NCBI GenBank assembly: GCA_022769285.1
Contig: JALEKD010000047.1
Span: 1-36,225, forward strand
Direction of reading: 5' to 3'
Length of the DNA stretch: 36,225 nt
DNA from: Prevotella sp.
GTDB lineage: Bacteria; Bacteroidota; Bacteroidia; Bacteroidales; Bacteroidaceae
The notes below the pieces were generated by a model that did no database searches, was not told where the DNA came from, and was given only the letters and a program-made list of their open reading frames with translations. This document shows positions 9,049 to 17,531 of this stretch, in pieces. Made by a program: the position numbers and the translations under genes. Numbering within the stretch: the first letter of the stretch is position 1; each line of letters opens with the position of its first letter.

Positions 9049-9082
9049 ACAGAAAAATCGGTTGTCGTCTCGACAACCGATT
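9049..9082 (-). terminator. Intrinsic terminator of the small transcript
   Basis: Arms 9056-9067 and 9071-9082 are perfectly complementary over 12 bp around a 3-nt loop. On the minus strand they are followed by a T-rich run. The plus-strand side has no T-run, so the signal is directional. Confidence 0.75.
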
Positions 9083-9161
9083 CTCAAAAACAAACTACTT
9101 AAAAACTAATCTACTAAAACAAATCAAAAAATACCTTTGCCATATCCCATGGCTCCAATAT
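9049..9161 (-). ncRNA. Candidate small transcript (about 110 nt), may encode an octapeptide
   Basis: A canonical promoter (9198-9168) predicts a start near 9161. A 12-bp perfect hairpin followed by TTTTTCTGTTT (9082-9049) predicts an end about 110 nt later. Between them lies a short frame at 9150-9124 reading MGYGKGIF, then TGA. The unit points toward ileS but ends more than 300 nt before its promoter, so it looks like a separate transcript rather than a leader. No RNA family was recognised. It may be a small regulatory RNA or a tiny peptide gene. Confidence 0.5.
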
Positions 9162-9167
9162 CAAGTG

Positions 9168-9198
9168 CAAAGTTAGCTATATTTCCATTTGCAACAAA
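9168..9198 (-). promoter_or_regulatory. Promoter of the small transcript
   Basis: TTTG (9198-9195) and TAACTTTG (9175-9168) are separated by exactly 19 nt, the preferred Bacteroidetes spacing. No annotated gene starts downstream, which is why a small transcript is proposed. Confidence 0.65.
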
Positions 9199-9242
9199 GA
9201 ATTTTACGTAAAAAAAAGATAAATGATTAAGATTTTACGTGA

Positions 9243-9557
9243 AAAACAGTGCAAACCGAGAGCCATGAGCTTGCTCGGATGGCCGAGGCGCAGCCTGTTT
9301 TCAACAAAAACAGTGCAAACCGAACGCTATGAGCTTGCTCGGATGGCCGAGGCGCAGCCTGTTTTCAACAAAAACAGTGCAAACCGAACGCTATGAGCTT
9401 GCTCGGATGGCCAAGGCGCAGCCTGTTTTCAACAAAAACAGTGCAAACCGAACGCTATGAGCTTGCTCGGATGGCCGAGGCGCAGCCTGTTTTCAACAAA
9501 AACAGTGCAAACCGAACGCTATGAGCTTGCTCGGATGGCCGAGGCGCAGCCTGTTTG
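9243..9557. repeat. Five tandem copies of a 64-bp repeat
   Basis: CAGTGCAAACCGA recurs at 9247, 9311, 9375, 9439 and 9503, an exact 64-bp period. Copies 2-5 are nearly identical: copy 3 has one change (CCAAGGCG for CCGAGGCG). Copy 1 differs near its start, and the last copy breaks off after CTGTTT. Each unit contains a hairpin (CTCGG-ATGG-CCGAG). Because 64 is not a multiple of 3, it is unlikely to be coding. An inverted, diverged partial copy lies at 30379-30411, so this is an interspersed family. It sits just past the 3' end of the EptA-like gene. Confidence 0.9.
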
Positions 9558-9562
9558 ACACC

Positions 9563-9588
9563 AAAAGGCAGAACCTTGCTGGCCTGCC
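9563..9588 (-). terminator. Weak terminator candidate after the EptA-like gene
   Basis: A GGCAG/CTGCC stem (9567-9571 and 9584-9588) is followed on the minus strand by TTTTGG. The stem is short and the T-run weak. It is the best candidate between the gene end at 9656 and the tandem repeats. Confidence 0.3.
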
Positions 9589-9655
9589 GTACTCTGATGG
9601 GTATCGGCAGACATAAAGCAAAATCCCGCTTATGGGTTTACGCCATCAGTTGTAA

Positions 9656-11287
9656 TCAGTAGGCCACCGCCTCGTCGTGATCGTTAAGATATAGGCGCTG
9701 CATAGGGGCATAGGCGCTGTTGGCCACCGAATAGCGCAACTTGCGCTTTGGCGTTTCCACCCCCGCCATATCGAGCATGGTGTGAAAGGCCGACAAGCTG
9801 TTCTGTAGTTGCCTGTTACGGTTGGCCCCGAGCGCCCGCACCGTAGATGGATAGGCTTGCCGGTACGAGGCCGATGTCCACACAATAAACGGCACATGCA
9901 ACTCGTACTGTGAAGCCTTGGGCGAAGCATGCAGGAACAGCTCCCGACTGTCGTCAAAGATATTCTCGCCATGGTCGCTGGTATAGAGCATGGCACTGCG
10001 GCCTGCATGGTGCTCCAGCCTACGGGCTACCGAGGCTAAGAGCCAGTCGGTATAACGTATGGTATTGTCGTAGGCATTAATCAGGTCACGACGGTTGGTC
10101 GCCTCGGCCTCGCTCTTGTCATCGGGTTTGTAGTAGGCCATCTGCCGGGGGTAACGCTTCCGATAGTTGAAGTGAGAACCATACGTATGGAGCACTATAA
10201 ACTCACGCTTGCGTCCCTTGGCCAGCACCTTGTCCAATAGGGGCAGCAAGTCGCCGTCATAGCAGTTGGTCCCACGGCCGGCACGCTCCTTAACAAACTG
10301 CCACTCGTCGGCCTGTTGGCCCAGGAAGTCGATAAAGGAGTGATTAGGCAACTGGTTAGAGAGAAAGACGGTATGGAAGCCAGCCTCGCGAAACGCAGCC
10401 AAGATACCTTTCTCATGGAAGAGTTGCTCAAAGTCGACCGCCGATACCGCCGAGAGCAGCATGGGCACACTCTTATGCGTAGTGTTCGACTGCGTATAGG
10501 CATGGGTAAAGGACACCACGCCAGGAGTCTTCTCCAGCAGAGGAGTGGTATTGCGCTGATAGCCATAGAGCCCGAAGTTGCAGGCGCGGGCCGTCTCGCC
10601 TATCACCATGACATACACCTCGGTCGAGTCAGCAGGATGGGTGGCGTGGGCGTTAAACTTGAAATTGGCCGAAGCCTTGTAGTAGTTGGCCGAGGCATTA
10701 TTGCGCTGCACGGCCAGTACCAGGTTGTACAACACGTTGACAGGATAGAGACTGTCGCGCAACCGGTAGCCACCCACAGTGGCATAGGCCAGGGCCAGAC
10801 AGGCCAGCCCACCAGCCGTAACCATCATGGCATACCGCCGGTAAGATCGACGCAGCGCCATTGCCAGTGCCCCATGTGCGCGACACATAGATACCACGCC
10901 CAATACGAGCAGGGGCACATAGACCACCACCACCCCAAGCACTGCAGGCACCAGGTTGTCCAGCAGTTCCATGGTCTCGCCTGGGTTGGTGGTAACCAGG
11001 TTGAGAAACATGTCGACGGCGATTACACCCTGCCCGAAGAGGTAGAGCAGCACCATCTGGAAAGCAGCGAAGAATATCAGGACAAAAGCCCACCACACCA
11101 TCTTGCCCACCTTGGCCGTAAGGGTCATCAGAGCCATGTACACACCCATGGGCAAGAGTACATTGGCAAGGCACGCCATAAGCGGCATACCCTCGGTGAA
11201 GCACAGGGCCACATTGGGCAGCGCTAAGGCAGCCACAGCATAGCTGTAAATTACTTTATCAGTAGTCGCAAACTTGATGGTGTTCAT
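9656..11287 (-). CDS. EptA-like phosphoethanolamine transferase (sulfatase fold)
   Basis: 543 aa from MNTIKFATT. Upstream in-frame codons overlap the barrel gene and lack a reason to be used. About five membrane helices fill residues 1-190. A periplasmic alkaline-phosphatase-like domain follows, with VYVMVIGETAR (metal ligand Glu), the nucleophile region SNTTHKSVPMLLS (Thr) and the metal motif YTSDHGEN. Relatives move phosphoethanolamine from phosphatidylethanolamine to lipid A or other surface glycans, often lowering cationic peptide binding. The substrate here is inferred. It is the last gene of an operon with a BamA/TamA-like barrel 10 nt upstream. Confidence 0.85.
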   Translation of the reverse strand: MNTIKFATTDKVIYSYAVAALALPNVALCFTEGMPLMACLANVLLPMGVYMALMTLTAKVGKMVWWAFVLIFFAAFQMVLLYLFGQGVIAVDMFLNLVTTNPGETMELLDNLVPAVLGVVVVYVPLLVLGVVSMCRAHGALAMALRRSYRRYAMMVTAGGLACLALAYATVGGYRLRDSLYPVNVLYNLVLAVQRNNASANYYKASANFKFNAHATHPADSTEVYVMVIGETARACNFGLYGYQRNTTPLLEKTPGVVSFTHAYTQSNTTHKSVPMLLSAVSAVDFEQLFHEKGILAAFREAGFHTVFLSNQLPNHSFIDFLGQQADEWQFVKERAGRGTNCYDGDLLPLLDKVLAKGRKREFIVLHTYGSHFNYRKRYPRQMAYYKPDDKSEAEATNRRDLINAYDNTIRYTDWLLASVARRLEHHAGRSAMLYTSDHGENIFDDSRELFLHASPKASQYELHVPFIVWTSASYRQAYPSTVRALGANRNRQLQNSLSAFHTMLDMAGVETPKRKLRYSVANSAYAPMQRLYLNDHDEAVAY

Positions 11288-11297
11288 TGTATTGCTA

Positions 11298-12452
11298 TTA
11301 GAAAGCCTCATTAATATTGAATAAGAAACCAGACTGGCCGGACTTGCCGAAACCATAGTCCAAACGTACGTTTACATTCTTCTTAAACTCCCAGCGGTAA
11401 CCCAGGCCATAGTTGGGCAGGATATGCGAGCTACGGATGGCGCTAAACTTATCGAATACCGTACCGGCCCCAGCCCACACCGTGATGCCGTTGCGCCGCC
11501 ATACGTGTTGCCGCAGCTCTACCTGGGCTTCTATCTTATGCTTGTCGCGATATCGCCCTTCATAATAGCCACGCATCGAGTTCGAACTGCCCAACAGCGC
11601 CATCATTCCCCACGACGGATTGCCAAAGTTAAACGTGGCCCGGACATCGCCAGCTATCGTGGCACCACGCCACAGATGCTGGTAGGTATTGGCCTGCAAG
11701 TCGGTGGTACTAAAGGCATACTTGTTGCCCATAAAGCGCGGGCGGAAGCACTGAGTAAGATTGAGATACCAGCCTCGGTGAGGGTTGGTCATCACGTCGC
11801 GGGTATCATAGGTAAGCGCCAGTCCCACCCCGATATTCGAGGTGCGCCTGTCCATACCCTCTAACAGCTCTGGGCGTTCTATGCGGTGCCCTATCACGTA
11901 GTCGTAAGAGAACATGGGGCCCATATACAACTGCGGAGCCACCCGGAAGAGAAAATTGGCCTTGATGCGCGCCTGCCATCGCTTCATGTCACTCTTATTG
12001 GCATCGTCATCGCCCATGTCGTAGCCCATTCCCCAGAAATCGCAGGGGAAAGAGTAGAAGTAGACCGTGTAGTCAATGCGATAGCGGTCCTGCGGAAACA
12101 GGTGAGTGCCGCGTATGCCCAACAGATAGAAGCCCACGGTACTTACATCGCTGAACAGCGACACGTTAGACGGGGCCAGGAGCGAGTCGGCACGGTCCGT
12201 GTGATACAGGCCAGCGGCCACCAGCCCGATGCCCAGCTTGGTATCGGTGCTATAGTGGGGCCCGCCAATGATGCTGAAATCAAACCACTTGTTGGGCTTG
12301 CGCTTGTTGGCGTCATTAAAGTAGTCGAGCAGTCGCGTCACTATCGACCTGCGAGCCACAGCAGTATCCACGGGCTCGGCGTTGGTCTCGGCATAGCCCC
12401 TGACCGTCAGGACAAGTAGCAGGGCCATCAGCAGGCGTGATTTCATCGTCAT
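11298..12452 (-). CDS. BamA/TamA-family outer-membrane barrel protein
   Basis: 384 aa with a signal peptide (about 1-21). A second ATG lies two codons in. The rest reads as a 16-strand-type beta-barrel: alternating aromatic strands, DTRDVMTNPHRGWY, the Omp85 loop-6 type motif MRGYYEGRYRDK, and a C-terminal Phe preceded by FNINEA. POTRA domains seem to be absent, since the barrel begins soon after residue 60, so it is a short Omp85-superfamily member and not BamA itself. It may pass a protein or lipid across the outer membrane. It is co-oriented with the PCMD and EptA-like genes. Confidence 0.85.
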   Translation of the reverse strand: MTMKSRLLMALLLVLTVRGYAETNAEPVDTAVARRSIVTRLLDYFNDANKRKPNKWFDFSIIGGPHYSTDTKLGIGLVAAGLYHTDRADSLLAPSNVSLFSDVSTVGFYLLGIRGTHLFPQDRYRIDYTVYFYSFPCDFWGMGYDMGDDDANKSDMKRWQARIKANFLFRVAPQLYMGPMFSYDYVIGHRIERPELLEGMDRRTSNIGVGLALTYDTRDVMTNPHRGWYLNLTQCFRPRFMGNKYAFSTTDLQANTYQHLWRGATIAGDVRATFNFGNPSWGMMALLGSSNSMRGYYEGRYRDKHKIEAQVELRQHVWRRNGITVWAGAGTVFDKFSAIRSSHILPNYGLGYRWEFKKNVNVRLDYGFGKSGQSGFLFNINEAF

Positions 12453-12475
12453 ACATCAAGTTTTAAGTGTTACCA

Positions 12476-13441
12476 TCAGTACACCAGCGACACATTGTCT
12501 ATCCAGAAGGTGTTGCCCGGTGTGCCTACATAGGCTCCGCCATGGCTCGAAGAGAACTGGAGCACCAGGTGGGTAGGCGTTTCGTCGGCCGAGGCCCATC
12601 CCGTCTCGCGTACAGGAACGCTCTTGCCCTTGCTGTTGCGTGCGTAGTCGGTAGAGCGCAGGCCCATCAGCGAGGCGTCGTAACCAGCCATATTGCGTAT
12701 GTCGCCATAGTGTATCTTATAGGTAGCGTTGTCTACCCATCCATTAGTCGATTTGCCGTACTTGACCACCATAGTACCTACACGCTTAGCGGTAATGTTG
12801 CCCTTGCTGTCCTCGGTACGCTTCTGGAGATAGAGAACCGTCACGGCATAGTCGTGGCCGGCCACGGTAGAAGCGCTGCTGAACCCGTTCTGGCGTATAC
12901 GAGTGGGACTGTCACTGAGCAGCGTACGGTAGTCGTAACGCAGAGCCTTGGGGCGCTGATGGAAGGGAACACCCCAGTTAATAGCCTTGGGGCCGTCCTT
13001 GGTACTGGTGATGGGTTCGTGTACATCGCCCAGAAAGAGCGACCCGGCAGCCAGCACCTTGATGTTGATGAGTCCCAAGACCTTGACCTTCTCGATATGG
13101 GTAACCAACTTGGCACAGTAGCCGGCTCCGTGCTTGTCACGGTACACCGAGTTGTTGGTTTTGGTGATGCCCGACACCTTGGCCAGGACATTAGATGTGC
13201 CCCAAGGCGACTCGCCCTTGTTGGTGTAAGGCACGTTGCCCGTAATGGTCATCGAGGGGCCCACGGCGTAGACCACCTTAGTCTGGCCACCTATGATGGC
13301 CGACTCCTTGATGGTACGCACCACCCAATGATCCATATTACCATATTTAATAGGTACTACCTTCTCGCTGCCCTGAGCCCCAACGGTGACCGTACAGGCC
13401 AGGGCAAGCGCCATTACCATACTTCTGCATTTCATCATCAT
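12476..13441 (-). CDS. PCMD-domain (putative carbohydrate metabolism) protein
   Basis: 321 aa from the first of three consecutive ATGs (13441, 13438, 13435); any of them gives the same signal peptide ending near VGAQ. The C-terminal half matches the PCMD family (PF13201): FHQRPKALRYDYR, YLQKRTED, KSTNGWVDNATYKIHYG, LVLQFSSSHGGAYVGTPGNTFWIDNVSLVY-like end. This domain is a surface or periplasmic beta-sandwich thought to bind glycans. No lipobox is evident. It heads an operon with the barrel and EptA-like genes, with 23 nt to the next start. Specific function unknown. Confidence 0.8.
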   Translation of the reverse strand: MMMKCRSMVMALALACTVTVGAQGSEKVVPIKYGNMDHWVVRTIKESAIIGGQTKVVYAVGPSMTITGNVPYTNKGESPWGTSNVLAKVSGITKTNNSVYRDKHGAGYCAKLVTHIEKVKVLGLINIKVLAAGSLFLGDVHEPITSTKDGPKAINWGVPFHQRPKALRYDYRTLLSDSPTRIRQNGFSSASTVAGHDYAVTVLYLQKRTEDSKGNITAKRVGTMVVKYGKSTNGWVDNATYKIHYGDIRNMAGYDASLMGLRSTDYARNSKGKSVPVRETGWASADETPTHLVLQFSSSHGGAYVGTPGNTFWIDNVSLVY

Positions 13442-13702
13442 CCATAGTTTTAATATCCTTACCCAGCCCACCGGCCCAAGAACCATCGCCTATAGCTGCG
13501 ACCATGCGTGGCTTAGGTGGTACAAAGGTAGAAAAATTTCTGATTACAAAAAGTTTTGCGAAGACAAATAATGTTAATGATTGCCATAATGAACACCATC
13601 AGCGCCATGGCTACCACCATCAGGAGTATAGCCTGCAGCCGTCGGGCCATGCCAACAGCCCTTGCCGCAGCAACCACCGGCAACGCTGTCACAGCAAGTC
13701 AT
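13442..13702. other. Intergenic stretch between groEL and the PCMD gene
   Basis: Several short frames overlap on both strands, including a hydrophobic 45-codon frame at 13513-13650 on the minus strand and a Cys-rich one starting at the groEL terminator. None has support beyond being open. The groEL terminator lies at the right end and a promoter -7 element at 13523-13530. Confidence 0.4.
13523..13530 (-). promoter_or_regulatory. Promoter -7 element for the PCMD operon
   Basis: TACCTTTG on the minus strand matches TAnnTTTG. A TTTG lies 16 nt upstream (13550-13547), shorter than the preferred 19-20 nt. The leader would be about 75 nt. Confidence 0.5.
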
Positions 13703-13735
13703 AAAAAAAGGAGGATAACCAAAAGGTTACCCTCC
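13703..13735 (-). terminator. Intrinsic terminator of groESL
   Basis: Arms 13725-13735 and 13710-13720 pair over 11 bp (one G-U) around an AAAA/TTTT loop. On the minus strand they are followed by seven T residues. The hairpin lies 35 nt past the groEL stop. A textbook terminator. Confidence 0.9.
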
Positions 13736-13769
13736 CCTATCTGAATGTTGATAATCAGTCGTTACAAAA

Positions 13770-15404
<1,635 letters not shown>

Positions 15405-15428
15405 CTATATTAAGTTAATTGTTGTCTT

Positions 15429-15701
15429 TTATTCCTCGGCAATAGCCAATACGTCACTCTGGCGCATCATCAGATACTTCTCGCCACCATTCTCTATCTC
15501 CGTGCCAGCGTACTTGCCATAGAGAACGATATCACCCTCCTTGAGTACCATCTCTTCGTCCTTAGTACCCTGGCCTACGGCGATAACCTTACCACGCTGT
15601 GGTTTTTCCTTGGCTGTATCTGGGATAATAATTCCACCTACTTTTTCTTCAGCTGGTGCAGGGAGAACCAGCACTCTGTCTGCTAATGGTTTAAGTTTCA
15701 T
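15429..15701 (-). CDS. groES: 10-kDa co-chaperonin GroES
   Basis: 90 aa from [10 protein letters not shown], the normal GroES start. The open frame extends 28 codons upstream, but the added residues match nothing. GroES caps GroEL. The mobile loop ([20 protein letters not shown]) and the core GEIV-like strands ([16 protein letters not shown]) are present. It is the first gene of the groESL operon. A sigma-54-like promoter sits 40-60 nt upstream of the start codon. Confidence 0.97.
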   Translation of the reverse strand: MKLKPLADRVLVLPAPAEEKVGGIIIPDTAKEKPQRGKVIAVGQGTKDEEMVLKEGDIVLYGKYAGTEIENGGEKYLMMRQSDVLAIAEE

Positions 15702-15740
15702 AATTGTATCTTTTAAGTTTGTTATTTCGTTACCCTCTAT

Positions 15741-15760
15741 TATGCGAAAAGCGTGCCAAC
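15741..15760 (-). promoter_or_regulatory. Sigma-54-like promoter of groESL
   Basis: On the minus strand the sequence reads TTGGCACGCTTTTCGCATA. The GG (15757-15756) and GC (15745-15744) dinucleotides are exactly 10 nt apart, as sigma-54 requires. The -24 half is a perfect TGGCACG and the -12 half is TCGCA against the consensus TTGCA. The predicted start is near 15732, with a leader of about 31 nt. No TAnnTTTG element was found at the right place. That RpoN is used is inferred. Confidence 0.6.
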
Positions 15761-15779
15761 ACGGTCTCTGCGTCAAAAG

Positions 15780-15827
15780 TGTCATACCTGGCTGACACCG
15801 CGCGTGTCATTTCTGTCAGTTGTGTCA
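15780..15827. promoter_or_regulatory. Cluster of TGTCA/TGACA sites upstream of groESL
   Basis: Five pentamers lie within 48 bp: TGTCA at 15780, TGACA at 15793, TGTCA at 15805, 15814 and 15823. Two of them form the palindrome TGACACCGCGCGTGTCA (15793-15809), arms of 6 bp with a 5-nt spacer. This is the same layout as NtrC sites. It is centred about 70 nt upstream of the predicted sigma-54 start, the usual place for an activator of such promoters. Confidence 0.5.
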
Positions 15828-15966
15828 CACCGGTGGCCCTGTATGTGCCCACTATCTGCCACCGGGTTGCCACCATCCCGCTGTCCATGGTTGCCGCTAC
15901 CCTGCTGGCACCTCCTTTCGCGCGCGCGTATATATATTAAGGTATAGGAGCTGTGAGAGCCGGTCT

Positions 15967-16006
15967 GAAGGTAAAAAAGCAAAAGAGTAGAAAGGTAAAA
16001 AGCGCT
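15967..16006 (+). repeat. AT-rich repeat, inverted copy at 30723-30762
   Basis: A 40-nt run of the form GGTAAAAA(A)GCAAAAGAGTA... ending in AAAAAGCGCT is about 90% identical to the reverse complement of 30723-30762. Both copies sit in intergenic regions beside a copy of the long hairpin repeat (16054 and 30615). Confidence 0.6.
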
Positions 16007-16053
16007 GCTTGCGAAACTCTATCATCAGGCTAATGGGAAACAGGAGAAATAAA

Positions 16054-16128
16054 AAGACCGGTTTTTACGTTTCTAAAGACGGCTTCCAGCTCGCTAAAGA
16101 CGACTCTGGGAAACGTAAAGGTCGGCCT
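16054..16128. repeat. Long hairpin repeat, copy A
   Basis: Imperfect arms 16054-16073 and 16110-16128 share ACGTTTC/GAAACGT and the AGACCG/CGGCCT ends. The loop region contains CTAAAGACGGCTTCC. A second copy at 30615-30667 has the same core (CTAAAGACGGCTCC, then GGGAAATGTAAAGG) with perfect arms. It is probably an interspersed intergenic element, or a double-stranded binding or RNA-structure site. Confidence 0.6.
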
Positions 16129-16214
16129 CTGCGTTTTTAGAGACATCTCACGCTATTACGAAGCGTCTCCCCATCCCCGTGGTTTTGGCTTGTGAGCACA
16201 CCCGCGCCACCAAA

Positions 16215-16250
16215 CAAAAAAGAGGACGGGCCACGGGGTACCTGTCCTCT
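16215..16250 (-). terminator. Terminator of the kinase-like gene
   Basis: Arms 16241-16250 and 16221-16230 pair at 9 of 10 positions. On the minus strand they are followed by TTTTTTG. The hairpin lies about 22 nt past the stop at 16272. Confidence 0.85.
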
Positions 16251-16271
16251 TGCTATAGAGTCGGGCAGAGC

Positions 16272-17423
16272 CTACTTGTAAGTAAGCTGAGCATCTTTAT
16301 TCTTGCGGTACTTAGCGAAATAAGCGTCGATGGCATCGCGGTCTTCGGCACTCATGCCGCTAAGCTGGCGCATCAGCCTGCGGTAACATCTCTTGACCTG
16401 CACACGTATCTGCGCGCGGGCATGCTGTCCCACCGAATCGGTTGTGTATGGACGGTAGATGTACTCCAGCTGGGCGGCTATCACGTTTTTCACGCTGTCT
16501 ACCTGCGCACTGGGCGCGGCAGCTGCGGCAGCCATAGTCGTAGTGTCGGCAACGGCAGTCTGAGTAGTGGCTGCCTGCGAGGTGGTATCGGGCAGGGCAT
16601 ACGAGGTGGTCTCCTGCATATCGGCCGTGTCAGACGAACCGAAGCCGTTCTTCACGAAGTACTGAACCACGCCAATGACCACTACCACGGCCACCACGGC
16701 ACCCAGAACCTTGTACAGCTTGCTGCGGTCTACAGGCGGACGGGCGTCCAAAGCCCTCTTTACCTCCTCGGCGTCCATGAACCGGTCGCTGCGGCCCAGA
16801 CTACAGCACTGGGCGACGACATGCTGGAAGTTATCGGGCAGCGTCATCAGCTTCAGTATCATTCCCAAGGCGTACACGTCCGACCGGGTGTCTACGCCCA
16901 CCGTCTCGTCTTTCTGCTCTGGGGCCTGGAAGCGCGTAGTGGTAAAGGGTGCCTGTATCTCGTCGGCAAAGGCCGGGCGCAAATCTATCAGCTTCACATT
17001 ATCGCCCTGCGCGGTGATGATAATGTTAGACGGCTTGAGGTTACGATGCAGCATAAAGTGTGCGTGGATGCTCTGCAGGGCATCCATGAGCTTTCGGGCC
17101 ACGGCATCGTGCTCCTCTACCGAGTGGCTCTCGGTCAGATAGTCAGCCAGAGACCTCCCGGCGATGTACTCCTCCACGATGGCGCGTCCAAAGGGCGTGT
17201 CGTCGACCACCTCGTAGTACGTGGGCAGATAGGGACTGTGCAACTTGGTCACCGCGTCAAACTCCTTTTTCAGCAAGGTCCTGTACTGGGGCCTATCTCT
17301 GTGCTCTGGCTTCAGCGCCTTGACCATATACGCCTTATCTCCGTCAATATATTTTAGAAAGAGGAAGATGCCTTTTGAGGGAACCTCCACAAATTTCGTA
17401 GATGTAAAGTCCAAACTGCTCAT
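16272..17423 (-). CDS. Membrane-anchored protein-kinase-fold protein, likely pseudokinase
   Basis: 383 aa. Residues 15-230 have the eukaryotic-like Ser/Thr kinase fold: beta-3 Lys35 in MVKALKP, helix-C Glu54, hinge EEYIAGRSL, catalytic-loop region HRNLKPSN (126-133), DLR (147-149) in place of DFG, the APE motif (167-169) and DTRSDVYALG. The catalytic Asp of HRD is Asn128, and the glycine-rich loop is hardly recognisable. Metal-binding Asn133 and Asp147 remain. A single membrane helix (about 236-257) is followed by a Thr/Ala-rich linker and a basic helical domain outside. It may bind nucleotide and act as a scaffold. It stands alone, with its own promoter and terminator. Confidence 0.8.
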   Translation of the reverse strand: MSSLDFTSTKFVEVPSKGIFLFLKYIDGDKAYMVKALKPEHRDRPQYRTLLKKEFDAVTKLHSPYLPTYYEVVDDTPFGRAIVEEYIAGRSLADYLTESHSVEEHDAVARKLMDALQSIHAHFMLHRNLKPSNIIITAQGDNVKLIDLRPAFADEIQAPFTTTRFQAPEQKDETVGVDTRSDVYALGMILKLMTLPDNFQHVVAQCCSLGRSDRFMDAEEVKRALDARPPVDRSKLYKVLGAVVAVVVVIGVVQYFVKNGFGSSDTADMQETTSYALPDTTSQAATTQTAVADTTTMAAAAAAPSAQVDSVKNVIAAQLEYIYRPYTTDSVGQHARAQIRVQVKRCYRRLMRQLSGMSAEDRDAIDAYFAKYRKNKDAQLTYK

Positions 17424-17457
17424 TATATCTATTAGTACATTATATATAATACGGGGG

Positions 17458-17465
17458 CAAATATA
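17458..17465 (-). promoter_or_regulatory. Promoter -7 element of the kinase-like gene
   Basis: TATATTTG on the minus strand fits TAnnTTTG and lies about 35 nt before the ATG at 17423. No good TTTG at 19-20 nt was seen. Confidence 0.5.
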
Positions 17466-17496
17466 CGAAATGTTTTACATATATTACCACAATTAT

Positions 17497-17527
17497 TTTG
17501 TTTTTTACAGTGGTTTGGGTAATTTTG
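17497..17527 (+). promoter_or_regulatory. Promoter of the EFR1 gene
   Basis: TTTG (17497-17500) and TAATTTTG (17520-17527) are separated by exactly 19 nt, an ideal Bacteroidetes promoter. The start codon at 17532 begins 5 nt after the -7 element, where transcription itself should start, so the mRNA is probably leaderless. Confidence 0.8.
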
Positions 17528-17531
17528 TAGC

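Noticed and set aside
8738..9093. Plus-strand (8738-8983) and minus-strand (8884-9093) frames
   Set aside because: They overlap each other, lack homology and cross the small-RNA terminator.
9243..9557. CRISPR array
   Set aside because: The whole 64-bp unit repeats with no unique spacers, and no cas genes are near.
13513..13650. Hydrophobic 45-codon minus-strand frame (MARRLQAILLMVV...)
   Set aside because: Its end covers the promoter -7 element of the PCMD operon, it has no promoter or leader of its own, and overlapping frames on both strands are equally open.
13574..13702. Cys-rich 42-codon minus-strand frame (MTCCDSVAGGCCGKGC...)
   Set aside because: It starts directly in the T-run of the groEL terminator with no space for initiation, and I match it to no family. 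Low-complexity GC-rich DNA easily gives such a frame.
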